43,078 bases of DNA, taken from assembly GCA_031296355.1 (NCBI GenBank), contig JARLFX010000236.1:1-43078 (forward strand). Direction: 5' to 3'. This document shows positions 15,872 to 23,909 of the stretch, piece by piece (within the stretch, counting starts at the first letter, position 1; every line of letters begins with the position of its first letter). Made by a program: the position numbers and the translations under genes. Under the pieces are notes generated by a model. The model worked only from the letters and a program-made list of their open reading frames with translations, was not told the DNA's origin and ran no database searches. The stretch is from Acidobacteriaceae bacterium (GTDB taxonomy: Bacteria; Acidobacteriota; Terriglobia; Terriglobales; Acidobacteriaceae).

Positions 15872-16381
15872 TTAAAGGCGGATGCCGTGCTGCTTCTCAA
15901 AAGAACGCAACTCAGCGTCAGTCATTTCTTTTGCCGTCTTTTCGGTCTGCTCTTTAGGCTTTGGCGGCGGCATAGTGCTGCTGGTTTTGGCATCACCGAA
16001 TAAATACGGTTTGGCCTTTTTGGCGGCATCAAGAAGTGCCTCAGCACCTTCCACGTCGCCCGCTTCGTTTAGTTTGATGCCGGACAAATCCAGCATTTTG
16101 AGGCCGTCCAGATCAATCATTCCGGCCTTGATGGCGGCGGCCTTGATTTCAGCCCGAATAACACGCGCTTGAGCCGATGTCGTCGCTTCCGTGACCTTAG
16201 CCTCGGCTTCCACCTTGACCTTCTCAACGGCTTCTAAAGCGGCTTTTGCGGCAGTTTCATGTTCGGAGGCTTTTAATCGCCATCCCTTGTTCTCCTCACG
16301 CAATTCTCGAACATAATCCTTCGAGAATGTTTCAGGCGCGGGTGCATGGGCCGGAATTACTACGGTTGGATCGTCTGGCAT
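15872..16381 (-). CDS. Capsid scaffold protein
   Basis: The 169-residue protein is highly charged and helical. VRELREENKGWRLKASEHETAA opens a long alanine/glutamate/lysine coiled coil at about residues 24-85, followed by AAAIKAGMIDLDGLKMLDLS. The C-terminal KEMTDAELRSFEKQHGIRL forms the basic end that binds coat protein. The pattern matches GP20/P22-type scaffolds. It lies between portal and major capsid genes, the usual position. It is not present in mature capsids in related phages. Confidence 0.85.
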   Translation of the reverse strand: MPDDPTVVIPAHAPAPETFSKDYVRELREENKGWRLKASEHETAAKAALEAVEKVKVEAEAKVTEATTSAQARVIRAEIKAAAIKAGMIDLDGLKMLDLSGIKLNEAGDVEGAEALLDAAKKAKPYLFGDAKTSSTMPPPKPKEQTEKTAKEMTDAELRSFEKQHGIRL

Positions 16382-16413
16382 CTTGCCTCTGTGGTTGCGG
16401 GCCTCAGCCCTGG

Positions 16414-17874
16414 TTAAGCGATGGAACTCACCGCCTCAGTCGCAGTCACCGCAGCCGCTTGGGCCGCAGCACGCGCATCCGCCCTTTGCTGATCGACAGC
16501 GATGGCGGATATTTCGTCTTGCACGCTGGCAATGTCGTAAACCGGCGCAATTTGTTTGATGGCGGTTTCCTCGCTCATCAGGCCGCTATTGGTCAGCGTG
16601 CGAAGCGTATTGGCATCTGACGACCGATCCGCAGCCGTGGCCGGAAACCAGCGCGGCCATGAAAGTGTTAAAGCGGCGGCGGGGTTTAGCTTAATGGACT
16701 TGCCGTTGGTTTTAATCGGGTACTTCTGAGAAGCCGCCACAATCATGCGATAGAGCGGCAACAGGCCGCATTCACCATAGGTGAGGCGCAACTTATCGGC
16801 CAGCCATATCAACGGCTGGTGCAGCAATTCCAAAGCGCGGCCTGATTGTGCAGCACTTACCTTGTCGGCGTTAGAGCGGTTGCCGTGGATGGATTCGAGA
16901 GCCGTCTCACGCAAAAGCCGGACGTATTCAATGACGGCAGCAGACGCAGCGCCATCAATCTCAAGCCATTTTGCGTCACCGTCTTTGTCAACGATAATCG
17001 TATCGCCAGCAGCCATTTCAACTTTGCCGGTGCCGGACGGCTCTTTAATCATCAGCGTTGGCGCTGCGCTGTATTTCAGGGCGCGAGAGCCAAGTGATAG
17101 CTGGTATTCAATATCAATCTGCGTATCGATTGCAGCGCGGAACGTGCAAGCGCCGTCCACGCCGTTGCCGCCGGGCAGATTCTTAACCCACACCCAAGGG
17201 CAAAACCCAAGGCCATGTTGCACCGTGCGGCTATCGTCAATCTTCGGCGTCGTTTCGCTGGTGCAAAGCTGCGGCACAAACCACGTTTCAGCCAGCGCAT
17301 CCCATTCACGACAAAACCAGTGATCGGCGTTCATGTCATCCGGCGCAATGGTGTAACCCTGCGCTGCCAAATCTGCACCCTTAACGCGGTACTTTTCAGC
17401 AACCTTAACCAGGGTGTCAGGCGCTTCCGGGTCATACGATGGCGTGAGGTAGATCGTGTCGTAAACGTCAATAAAAACGCGCTGCTTTAGAATCCGCAGC
17501 AGCACCGCGATCGAACCAACCGAGCCGCGCGTAGCAGCTTCAGTCATCACCAAGTCAAGGTGCGTCTCGCGTGCAATCTCATTTAGCGCGTCCACTGTCG
17601 GCTGATCGTCGGACTGGATGCCTGGAAAATGATTATCGCCAAACAACAGCGAGACCGAATCCTCAACGGCCATCCGGCACAAGCCATAGCGTACAGCAGG
17701 GGCACGCTTACTGATCGGGATATACTCGTTAGCGCCGCTGCGCTCCTCATGCCACATGAACGGCAGAACATCGTACAGCGTGCCGTCCAGCACAGCCTTG
17801 TAAACCGCCAACGTGTGCGCCCTACCCGGCAAATCCTTGTCGCGTGGGTGTTGGTTAGCGATGGCCTTGAACAT
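16414..17874 (-). CDS. Portal protein
   Basis: The 486-residue protein fits SPP1 gp6/DUF1073-like portals. The N-terminal YIPISKRAPAVRYGLCRMAVEDSVSLLFG forms the clip/stem side. A middle region holds PWVWVKNLPGGNG and AAIDTQIDIEYQLSLGSRALKYSAAPTLMI. The ESIHGNRSNADKVSAAQSGRALELLHQPL segment is strongly portal-like, followed by the long crown helix. It forms the 12-fold ring through which DNA enters. It is 7 nt downstream of the large terminase gene. Confidence 0.9.
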   Translation of the reverse strand: MFKAIANQHPRDKDLPGRAHTLAVYKAVLDGTLYDVLPFMWHEERSGANEYIPISKRAPAVRYGLCRMAVEDSVSLLFGDNHFPGIQSDDQPTVDALNEIARETHLDLVMTEAATRGSVGSIAVLLRILKQRVFIDVYDTIYLTPSYDPEAPDTLVKVAEKYRVKGADLAAQGYTIAPDDMNADHWFCREWDALAETWFVPQLCTSETTPKIDDSRTVQHGLGFCPWVWVKNLPGGNGVDGACTFRAAIDTQIDIEYQLSLGSRALKYSAAPTLMIKEPSGTGKVEMAAGDTIIVDKDGDAKWLEIDGAASAAVIEYVRLLRETALESIHGNRSNADKVSAAQSGRALELLHQPLIWLADKLRLTYGECGLLPLYRMIVAASQKYPIKTNGKSIKLNPAAALTLSWPRWFPATAADRSSDANTLRTLTNSGLMSEETAIKQIAPVYDIASVQDEISAIAVDQQRADARAAAQAAAVTATEAVSSIA

Positions 17875-17881
17875 ATCTTTC

Positions 17882-19117
17882 CTATCGAGCCATCACGTTA
17901 AATCTCGCCATGCGAGCGGGTTGCGAATTCTTGATATAACCATCAAGCGCGTACCGCAGCGCATCAATCCCATGGTTCCATTTATCAACCACAATCGGCA
18001 GAATATCGCCGGTTACGCGGTCAACCTTATACGAATACATCCGAAACTCTTTGGCGATATGCACGCAATCGGGATGCACAATGATTTTAGAAAAACTTTT
18101 TAAGCAGGCAATGCCGTCCTCAACACTGCCTTTCCATTTATCGGCGGGGCCAATGAGCGGGAAACCCTTGTGTTTGATATGGCTGATCGTCTCAGGCCGG
18201 GCATTATCGGCTTTGATAGGCCACTTGCGCGACGTATCAATCTTGTCGAACAGCGCGGGCGTTTCGTCTAGCTCAACCTGATAACCAAACACCTCTTTGT
18301 CGATATACAAGCAATCGTCTTTAACAAATGCACGGACCAAAACCGTAGGGTCTTGGCTGAAACCCCAGTCAGCGCCGTGAAAGAAACGCGCGTCTTTTGG
18401 CGTCTCGAATGTCTCAACTGTAACGCGATTACGAAAAATAATCGCATCGGAGATGGTAAGAAAAGCACCTTCCCATACGTGGTCGTATGTGTCGGGGCGC
18501 TCGCGTTGATCTTTGAGCCGCGTGCGGTTTAGCGTATCTGGAAACCAAGGATTATCACGCCAGTTTAGCGTGATGATCTTGGTTCTAGAGTCTTCACTTG
18601 CTACGCCAAAACGCTTATGCGTTGGGCTTTCATCGCTCTCAGGGTTCCACGTAACCCATAGTTCTGAATCTTCTTCACGCAACGTTGGTATCAACTTAGA
18701 CCACGCCGATTCTTGCACCGGCTCAGCTTCGTCAATCCACCCTAGCCTTACGCGGGCTTTGGATTTTATGCTGTCAATGTTGCGGTCTAAGCCTGAGAAC
18801 GCATAATCAATTCGCCCCGGCAATATCGGGCTGGTGCGGATATACTTCTCGCCAATGTCAAAAAACGGCACTAATTCCGGCGTTTCTTTAATCGCCGCCT
18901 TGATTTCCTCCATCGAGGAGTCAGCTAGCGAGTTCATAAACTGCCGACCACAAAGAACAATGCCGCTTTCGCCAGAGGCGGCCCACATATAAGCGCGAAC
19001 TGCCGTCATTAGCGCAAAGCTGCGGGTTTTGGCTGATCCGCGTCCGCCTTTTGCGCCGCGTATATCAGCTTCACCCGTAAATACCGGGACCAGCTTAGCG
19101 GGTAGTTTAAGCCTCAT
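17882..19117 (-). CDS. terL: Terminase large subunit
   Basis: This 411-residue packaging ATPase/nuclease is of the PBSX-like class. Walker A is GAKGGRGSAKT (21-31) and Walker B is RLGWIDEAE (124-132). The coupling motif TWNP lies at 156-159. The RNase H-like nuclease has GADWG (D250), KADNARPE (D304) and NHGIDALRYA (D385). All key residues appear present. It cuts concatemeric DNA and pumps it through the portal encoded next. The gene overlaps the small-subunit gene by 11 nt. Confidence 0.95.
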   Translation of the reverse strand: MRLKLPAKLVPVFTGEADIRGAKGGRGSAKTRSFALMTAVRAYMWAASGESGIVLCGRQFMNSLADSSMEEIKAAIKETPELVPFFDIGEKYIRTSPILPGRIDYAFSGLDRNIDSIKSKARVRLGWIDEAEPVQESAWSKLIPTLREEDSELWVTWNPESDESPTHKRFGVASEDSRTKIITLNWRDNPWFPDTLNRTRLKDQRERPDTYDHVWEGAFLTISDAIIFRNRVTVETFETPKDARFFHGADWGFSQDPTVLVRAFVKDDCLYIDKEVFGYQVELDETPALFDKIDTSRKWPIKADNARPETISHIKHKGFPLIGPADKWKGSVEDGIACLKSFSKIIVHPDCVHIAKEFRMYSYKVDRVTGDILPIVVDKWNHGIDALRYALDGYIKNSQPARMARFNVMAR

Positions 19118-19499
19118 CCTTTACAATCGATTCAACAGGCACAAGCTCAATGCGATGGATTAGATTAACCGCGCCGCCATCCTCGCCAGTAAGAGACACA
19201 CTTTGCGCAGGCTTGCCCATATCATGCTCAAGCCACGTCTTGGCCGCATTTATGTGGTCTTTATGCTCAGGGTCTAGAATGACGCCATGCAATGCACTCA
19301 ACGCATCCGGCGTGCCGTCGCGCAGGATCGACTTAATCATGCGCTTACGCTCGGCATCAGTGAGCGGTGCATCGGGGTTAGCCTTGCGCCATTCCGCCAT
19401 CTTATGACGCACGAAGCCGCCTCTTTTACCCGCTGCCACGGGATCGTTGAGCGGACCAAATGGCGGGGCTTTGGGTTTTCCGTTACCGTTTCCGGGCAT
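19107..19499 (-). CDS. Terminase small subunit candidate
   Basis: The 130-residue basic protein lies directly before and overlaps terL, the standard place for terS. A glycine/lysine-rich start leads to a helical DNA-binding region (KRGGFVRHKMAEWRKANPDAPLTDAERKRMIKSI). A central AAKTWLEHDMGKPAQ helix and a C-terminal beta segment suit ring formation and contact with TerL. A DGTPDALSALHGVILD segment recurs in phage small subunits. The pac or cos recognition site was not identified. Confidence 0.7.
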   Translation of the reverse strand: MPGNGNGKPKAPPFGPLNDPVAAGKRGGFVRHKMAEWRKANPDAPLTDAERKRMIKSILRDGTPDALSALHGVILDPEHKDHINAAKTWLEHDMGKPAQSVSLTGEDGGAVNLIHRIELVPVESIVKDEA

Positions 19500-19501
19500 C
19501 G

Positions 19502-19885
19502 TTAAGCCATCACCTTACTGCCAACGCGCCGACCACCAGAGCGCACACTAATTGCTGATCCGGCGTATTCCGAATGCCGCACGCTTGCCTCAACGCGCCG
19601 GTTATCCTGGCAACGTAGCATGGTTAAGCGCATAGCCGATTGTTGTTCCTGATTAAGATGCCCAACCCGGACAGCCGTCAAAGGCCATTCGGTACGCTCG
19701 TAAATGCTTACCCGCATCGGCCCCGCGATTGTCGATATTGGCACCACGCCTAAATCCACGTCCGAGCTTCGAGAAGCGCCGCGCTTCGGCTCGGCAGGCA
19801 AGACAATGACGGTACGGGTAACTGCTGACCACACCACGCCAGTCTCACCGCCATGCACGACGATATCGCCTGGAACAAGGTTCAT
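19502..19885 (-). CDS. Hypothetical beta-rich protein before terminase genes
   Basis: A 127-residue protein starting MNLVPGDIVVHGGETGVVWS. The N-terminal half is a small beta-barrel-like domain (VTRTVIVLPAEPKRG, DVDLGVVPIS), while the rest is arginine-rich (AMRLTMLRCQDNRRVEASVR). The ATG at 19885 was chosen; an upstream extension of 32 codons has low coding quality. It ends 2 nt before terS. An early-late regulator or packaging accessory is possible. No family was recognised. Confidence 0.55.
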   Translation of the reverse strand: MNLVPGDIVVHGGETGVVWSAVTRTVIVLPAEPKRGASRSSDVDLGVVPISTIAGPMRVSIYERTEWPLTAVRVGHLNQEQQSAMRLTMLRCQDNRRVEASVRHSEYAGSAISVRSGGRRVGSKVMA

Positions 19886-19993
19886 GATGTGGCCTGAAAT
19901 GTGGGGATTATCTGCTAGGCACGCTGCCTTCGGCAAATGATACGAAAAACTAGTCGATTTTCTGGGCGTTTCGCAAATCACTTTTTCTGGGCG

Positions 19994-20503
19994 TTATTTG
20001 CGCTTTGGACTTTCATACCAATCAGCTAGCGCGTTTAGTGCTTTTAGTGCATGTCGGGTGGCTTTCTTGTGGTCCGAGTGTCCCATGCGCCTAGCTATCT
20101 CCGACGCGCTCAGGCAGTCCACGCATACTCGGTAGAGCATGGCTGAGGCAATCATGCCAACCGCCTGAGTGGCCTCGCGGTAACGCTTCAGGGCATCCAT
20201 GCGGGTTTGAGTATATCCGCCGCTGCTGGCCACGTAATCAGCCTGTACGCCGCCCCCAAGGCGTTCTCCGCGCACGCCTGCCAACCCTAGATCGTGGTCG
20301 TCAGCAAACTGCTGGGCAGCAAGGATAAGCCGCGCATCGCCATTGATTGTCGCAATGGTTGCCAGGCGGAAGCCATGCTCACCGGGTTTCATGCCGGTTT
20401 TGTGCAGTTCCACCATGACGTGCTGCAACAATTCCGGCGCAAACGGCTGGGCATCAGGGTTTTTAGACGGCTTTACCAATTCGATCTTAGGCTGTGCGTT
20501 CAT
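19994..20503 (-). CDS. Hypothetical protein with C-terminal HTH-like helices
   Basis: The 169-residue protein is the first gene of the leftward late block, with AGGAG 7 bases before its ATG. The central part holds GMKPGEHGFRLATIATINGDARLIL and a tyrosine/glycine stretch. The C-terminus CLSASEIARRMGHSDHKKATRHALKALNALADWY looks like a helix-turn-helix of a DNA-binding protein. Location between the plus-strand regulatory operon and the terminase genes suggests a late regulator or packaging factor. The HTH call is by eye. Confidence 0.55.
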   Translation of the reverse strand: MNAQPKIELVKPSKNPDAQPFAPELLQHVMVELHKTGMKPGEHGFRLATIATINGDARLILAAQQFADDHDLGLAGVRGERLGGGVQADYVASSGGYTQTRMDALKRYREATQAVGMIASAMLYRVCVDCLSASEIARRMGHSDHKKATRHALKALNALADWYESPKRK

Positions 20504-20560
20504 GGGGCGGCTCCTGGCTGGGGTGGTGGAAAATAATTTGCGGGCAGTGCAAAATAATTG

Positions 20561-20589
20561 TTGACACGCTCAATGAGCGTATGTATATC
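20561..20589 (+). promoter_or_regulatory. Promoter with palindromic operator in the spacer
   Basis: TTGACA (20561-20566), 17 bases and TATATC (20584-20589) make a near-consensus sigma-70 promoter. A perfect 15-bp palindrome ACGCTCA-A-TGAGCGT (20566-20580) fills the spacer and is an obvious operator. Two AAAATAATT copies upstream (20530-20538, 20551-20559), 21 bases apart, could be an UP element or half-sites. The HTH protein at 21045 is the likeliest ligand (inference). Confidence 0.8.
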
Positions 20590-20637
20590 TCTAATCACCG
20601 AGACGCAATCAAGCGCCGGTGATTGAGGACAGAGACG

Positions 20638-20865
20638 ATGGCAAAAAACCAAACTATCGCTACCGCAACTTCTACACGTGGCTTTAGGGGAATGCCTGAG
20701 GTTGTTAATCTGGAAACGTTCAAAACCGTTAGAAACGGCCAGAAAGTTGTTCGTTTCCGCTGGATTGATTGCGGTTTTGCTGCTTCGTTTCCGACTATTG
20801 ATCGCGCCATCAAAGCCGCTCAGAGCCACGCACAGCTTTCCAACATTCAGACCGTGGAGGCTTAA
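20638..20865 (+). CDS. Small hypothetical protein, first gene of the plus-strand regulatory operon
   Basis: The 75-residue protein reads MAKNQTIATATSTRGFRGMP, then VVNLETFKTVRNGQKVVRFRWIDCGFAA and an IDRAIKAAQSH helix. The alternation of a beta hairpin and a helix suggests a small nucleic-acid-binding or dsRBD-like fold, but this is speculative. It lies 49 nt after the strong promoter and 3 nt before the next gene. A long open frame on the opposite strand across this region is a shadow and was left out. Confidence 0.6.
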   Translation: MAKNQTIATATSTRGFRGMPEVVNLETFKTVRNGQKVVRFRWIDCGFAASFPTIDRAIKAAQSHAQLSNIQTVEA

Positions 20866-20868
20866 CCG

Positions 20869-21048
20869 ATGAAATTCTTCCGCAACACGAATGCCAACCC
20901 TGCAAAATGGGACGGCGAAAGCCAAATGACGACCCATTGTGAAGCGGAAGCCGCACCGGCTGACCATTGGGAGCAAGTGAACGAAATCCCATCGCGCTTT
21001 ACCCGGCTTTACACGCAAGCGGGCGTTCGCTTTTACGGTTTGGCATGA
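20869..21048 (+). CDS. Small hypothetical protein upstream of the XRE regulator
   Basis: This 59-residue gene starts MKFFRNTNANPAKWDGESQM and ends RFYGLA. GGAGG lies 9 bases before its ATG, and its TGA overlaps the ATG of the regulator (ATGA). It has no hydrophobic segment. Tight coupling to an HTH gene behind an operator-controlled promoter suggests a regulatory or anti-repressor role, but nothing in the sequence shows it. Confidence 0.6.
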   Translation: MKFFRNTNANPAKWDGESQMTTHCEAEAAPADHWEQVNEIPSRFTRLYTQAGVRFYGLA

Positions 21049-21242
21049 CCCCCACCGACCTCCGCACCACCCGCGCCGCTCTGGGATACACCCAGGGCGG
21101 TTTGGCAACTGCGCTGGGCGTGGGGCGTCGCACGGTCCAGCAATGGGAAGCGGGGGATAGGAGCGTGCCTGAGCCAATCGCCCGCATATTGCGGCTGGCA
21201 ATAGCAGACCCCACCATCCTGCCCCGCCTAGCGGCTTCCTAG
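21045..21242 (+). CDS. XRE/Cro-type HTH transcriptional regulator
   Basis: The 65-residue protein is a single XRE-type domain. LRTTRAALGYTQGGLATALG forms helices 1-2, VGRRTVQQWEAGDRSVPEPIA helix 3 and the turn, followed by a closing helix. The QxxLA and TVQQWE elements are classic. It probably binds the 15-bp palindrome in the promoter of its own operon, giving autoregulation (inference). Its small size fits Cro-like proteins and does not exclude a plasmid copy-control role next to the origin. An intrinsic terminator follows 27 nt later. Confidence 0.85.
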   Translation: MTPTDLRTTRAALGYTQGGLATALGVGRRTVQQWEAGDRSVPEPIARILRLAIADPTILPRLAAS

Positions 21243-21269
21243 CCGGTTTCAGCGCCACGCCATCATCAG

Positions 21270-21292
21270 CCCGGCCATTGTGCCGGGTTTTT
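21270..21292 (+). terminator. Intrinsic terminator of the plus-strand regulatory operon
   Basis: CCCGGC-CATTGT-GCCGGG (21270-21287) is followed by TTTTT, on the plus strand just after the regulator gene. It insulates the origin from incoming transcription. Confidence 0.85.
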
Positions 21293-21370
21293 GTTGTGGA
21301 CACGCGCGCGGCGCTTTGTGCGTGCGTGGGTTTGGGGCAATTGGGGAATGGCTGGGGGACAAACATCGAT

Positions 21371-21653
21371 GTAACCTTATTCAAAAGGTTACACCAAAGG
21401 TTACGCCCAAAGGTTACAGGCAAAAATGACCTTAACCCCTTATTATATATATATATATTCGTAACGTATATATAATAATGTAACCATGTAACCCGTGTGT
21501 ACGTATTCACATACACGCGCACACGCACGCGCACATAGCCATAAAACATCAAAAATCGGGTTACAAAGGTTACAAGGTTACAACCCGCAGAAACCCTAGG
21601 TTTTTTCGTAACCTTTTGGGGTGATAGGTGTAACCTTTGGGCTAAAAGGTTAC
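21371..21653. other. Probable replication origin with iterons
   Basis: The stretch between the terminator and the helicase gene is full of AAGGTTAC copies in both orientations. Strong copies lie at 21371-21379 (reverse), 21383-21392, 21396-21404, 21409-21417, 21565-21573, 21574-21581, 21608-21617 (reverse), 21630-21638 (reverse) and 21644-21653. Partial GTAACC/GGTTAC copies lie at 21480-21485, 21488-21493 and 21559-21564. Several pairs form inverted repeats (21371-21378 with 21385-21392; 21630-21638 with 21644-21653). Iterons flank an AT-rich core, as in plasmid and phage origins, next to a P-loop replication gene. Confidence 0.8.
21440..21478. repeat. AT-rich inverted repeat in the origin
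   Basis: Two perfect 12-bp arms (TTATTATATATA at 21440-21451 and its complement at 21467-21478) surround a TATATATTCGTAACG centre. Only C and G in the centre break 39 nearly pure AT bases. It is the likely duplex-unwinding element. A GC-alternating purine/pyrimidine stretch (ACACGCGCACACGCACGCGCAC) lies just beyond, near 21513-21534. Confidence 0.8.
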
Positions 21654-21662
21654 AAATTTCCA

Positions 21663-23369
21663 TTATTCACCCCCTTTCGGGTCTAAAATGGCCATAGGTA
21701 ACCACGTCGCTTTGCCAACATTCCCAAGGCTAAATCGCACCACATGACCGGATGAAGTTGCGCCGGGTATGCGCAGCAATGCGCGTCCCCAACCTGCATC
21801 CCACGGCGTGCCTTTAAGAGCTAACCGGACTGCCTGGTGATTGGTGCTCACGTAAACGCCCGGCACATTATCGCGGTGGGCAAATTTAATCCCGGTCTCG
21901 CTCAACACCCGCGCCGCAATTACCGGGTGGGGCAAATCCTCCTGAGCATCATAAAGCTGTGCCGCCTCGATCAGACGGGATACAGGCATATCCAGCGTGC
22001 CGACGCGCACCCTATGGGCCAAAAGGGTGCGAAGCAGACGGTATTCATCCTTATCGTCATCATCGGGTATGTGATCGCTCCATTCCTCTTTGGCGACAAA
22101 TTCAGCGGCCTGCTCGGCTGTTATAAGCCCTGTAGAGTGCAGGCTATAAGCCCCAGCCAGTAGCGTGCCGATCTGATCCCCTAGCCGCCTTGTGCCGTGC
22201 CCTGCGGCGATGGCGCGGGCGAATGTCTCGGCATTGGCGCGGATCGTCGGGATAAGTGCGACTGAGCGGGCGATAAGCCCTGCGGAGTATTCAGGGGTTA
22301 GGCGTTCAGCCACCACCGCTTCGAGGTCGGCAAAGCGCTGCTGAGAGAGTGGGTCTTTATTGACTGCCTCGCGCAACCCTAAAACGCTGATGCGGGATAA
22401 GTCAGCTTGGTGTAGCAGCGCCACATTGATTGACTGAAAGGCGAACGTAGAGCGAATGCGGTAGCGTTTCGCGCCAGACTGGTTGCCGGTGCCCTTGACG
22501 ATCTCGGCCCCACCCTCGCTTGACGATTGCCGCACAAGGTCAAGCACGGCCTGCATCCGATAGGCCGCATGTGCATCCTCGCGCTCAGCTTCATCAAACA
22601 ACACCGGCCTGGCATCGGAGCCTAGTGACTGCCTGATACCGGCCTCGGAGGTTTTGGATTGCACGGCTAGCGCCACGGCACCAAGGCAAGTGCCCATGAT
22701 ATTTTCGCGCAACCATGACTTGCCTGACCCTGGCCCTCCGGTAATCCATATGGATGGACGCCATGCCAGCGCACCGCATATCGGCGCTAAAGCAATCCAC
22801 CCGGCGAAAAGTTTGGCATATACCGGCTTCTCCCAACGCAGCAGACCGGATATTTTTATAAGCCAATGGGCATCAGTGTTTGAGAGCGGATCGGCATGGA
22901 TAACGCTCAGGGGCTTTGCTGATTCGTAAACAAACTTACTACCATCCATCGTCAAGCCAACATCCTGACCATTGGATATGATACGGTTGCCGAGGTGCAG
23001 CAAAGCGCGGCCATTATCCAGCCATGCGCCCCGTCCTCTAATACGGTCCGTGTCATAGATACCAACGCGGCGACATTGCATCATCAGGTCGTCAATCGCC
23101 TCATCCCATTTGACAGCGCCCTTGTCTGTCGTGAAGCGCGATTGCTCCCAATAGCTGAGCGATGCCAAAGCCAGCATGTTGTTTTTGGAGTGCTTATCTG
23201 CGGTTAGCGCAAACACCTGCTGGGCTGACCGGCTAAGATAGTAGAATGTGCCATGGTCATGCCCAAGGGGCACTATTCCCTCATAGATTGGGAGGGCGAC
23301 GCTCTCTGTGCCCCTATCATGGAACTCGGATTCCCATGTGGTCTGGTCATAATCTGCTGGGATTTCCAT
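21663..23369 (-). CDS. Replicative P-loop ATPase/helicase, likely initiator
   Basis: The 568-residue protein has Walker A GGPGSGKS (211-218) and Walker B VLFDEAE (256-262). A FAFQSINVALLHQADLSRISVLGL segment matches sensor/arginine-finger regions of primase-helicase type AAA+ or SF3-like ATPases. The N-terminal 180 residues (SIWITGG is preceded by LLRWEKPVYAKLFAGWIAL) resemble the D5/DUF927-like helicase half. No primase zinc or TOPRIM motif was seen. The last codon lies 10 nt from the outermost iteron, so it is the best candidate to open the origin. Confidence 0.75.
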   Translation of the reverse strand: MEIPADYDQTTWESEFHDRGTESVALPIYEGIVPLGHDHGTFYYLSRSAQQVFALTADKHSKNNMLALASLSYWEQSRFTTDKGAVKWDEAIDDLMMQCRRVGIYDTDRIRGRGAWLDNGRALLHLGNRIISNGQDVGLTMDGSKFVYESAKPLSVIHADPLSNTDAHWLIKISGLLRWEKPVYAKLFAGWIALAPICGALAWRPSIWITGGPGSGKSWLRENIMGTCLGAVALAVQSKTSEAGIRQSLGSDARPVLFDEAEREDAHAAYRMQAVLDLVRQSSSEGGAEIVKGTGNQSGAKRYRIRSTFAFQSINVALLHQADLSRISVLGLREAVNKDPLSQQRFADLEAVVAERLTPEYSAGLIARSVALIPTIRANAETFARAIAAGHGTRRLGDQIGTLLAGAYSLHSTGLITAEQAAEFVAKEEWSDHIPDDDDKDEYRLLRTLLAHRVRVGTLDMPVSRLIEAAQLYDAQEDLPHPVIAARVLSETGIKFAHRDNVPGVYVSTNHQAVRLALKGTPWDAGWGRALLRIPGATSSGHVVRFSLGNVGKATWLPMAILDPKGGE

Positions 23370-23710
23370 GAATTATATTCCGATTGCAAAATTTGATTGA
23401 TTTCGATGGCAGTCAAAAACCCAGCTTTGTTGATCTGAGCGGCTTGGTTTTTAATCTCGTCAGGCGTTTGACGGCGTTCAAACATCGGCCTAACGGCTGT
23501 ACGGATTGCCCGCGTTAGCCGTAATGCTTCATGCTCGTACCGGTCTAGAAACTTAGCCAAGAGATCGAAACAGGCATCGTAATCGTGAAACCCGACAGAT
23601 GGTAGGAGCGTCGAGATTTGATACTCGGCCTCGAAATAATCCATCTCGCCACGGTAAACAGCTTGCGCGGTGTGGCGTGTGAATGACTGAATGACGGCTG
23701 GCGGCTTCAT
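23273..23710 (-). CDS. Hypothetical replication-operon protein
   Basis: A 145-residue protein, start MKPPAVIQSFTRHTAQAVYR. It is helical, with YEHEALRLTRAIRTAVRPMFERRQTPDEI and NKAGFLTAIEINQILQSEYN. The last 32 codons overlap the start of the helicase gene in another frame, an unusually long overlap of 97 nt. The overlapping tail is low in structure, so the functional part probably ends near residue 113. Its start overlaps the upstream gene (ATGA). It could be a helicase loader-like accessory, but that rests on position only. Confidence 0.6.
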   Translation of the reverse strand: MKPPAVIQSFTRHTAQAVYRGEMDYFEAEYQISTLLPSVGFHDYDACFDLLAKFLDRYEHEALRLTRAIRTAVRPMFERRQTPDEIKNQAAQINKAGFLTAIEINQILQSEYNSWKSQQIMTRPHGNPSSMIGAQRASPSQSMRE

Positions 23711-23874
23711 TGGCGCACGCTCAAATCATAAATAGCCTGTATGGCATTGCGCGTGCTGATTAGCTCATCGGCGGCATTGCGCGGACTAGCGGCGTTAAGA
23801 TACTCGCGCCACGCTTGCAGGAACGCTTGGCGCTTTGAGTCCAGATCGGTTGTTTGTCTCGGCTGGTAATTCAT
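23707..23874 (-). CDS. Small hypothetical protein (55 aa)
   Basis: This short gene starts MNYQPRQTTDLDSKRQAFLQ and ends YDLSVRQ. AGGAG lies 7 bases before the ATG and the TGA overlaps the next start. The sequence is one long amphipathic helical pair. Its place between ParB-like and helicase-side genes suggests a replication accessory, unproven. Confidence 0.6.
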   Translation of the reverse strand: MNYQPRQTTDLDSKRQAFLQAWREYLNAASPRNAADELISTRNAIQAIYDLSVRQ

Positions 23875-23909
23875 CTTTTTGCTCCTGGCAGAACATGCAG
23901 TCAGTAGGC

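Noticed and set aside
21500..21540. tRNA or structured RNA in the GC-alternating stretch near the origin
   Set aside because: The CACGCGCACACGCACGCGCAC stretch is simple alternating sequence without cloverleaf pairing.
20500..21663. Long minus-strand open frame of 387 codons across the origin and regulatory operon
   Set aside because: It runs antisense to three well-supported genes and through the iterons, AT-rich repeat and terminator. Its sequence is arginine/proline-rich without domain pattern. It is a shadow.
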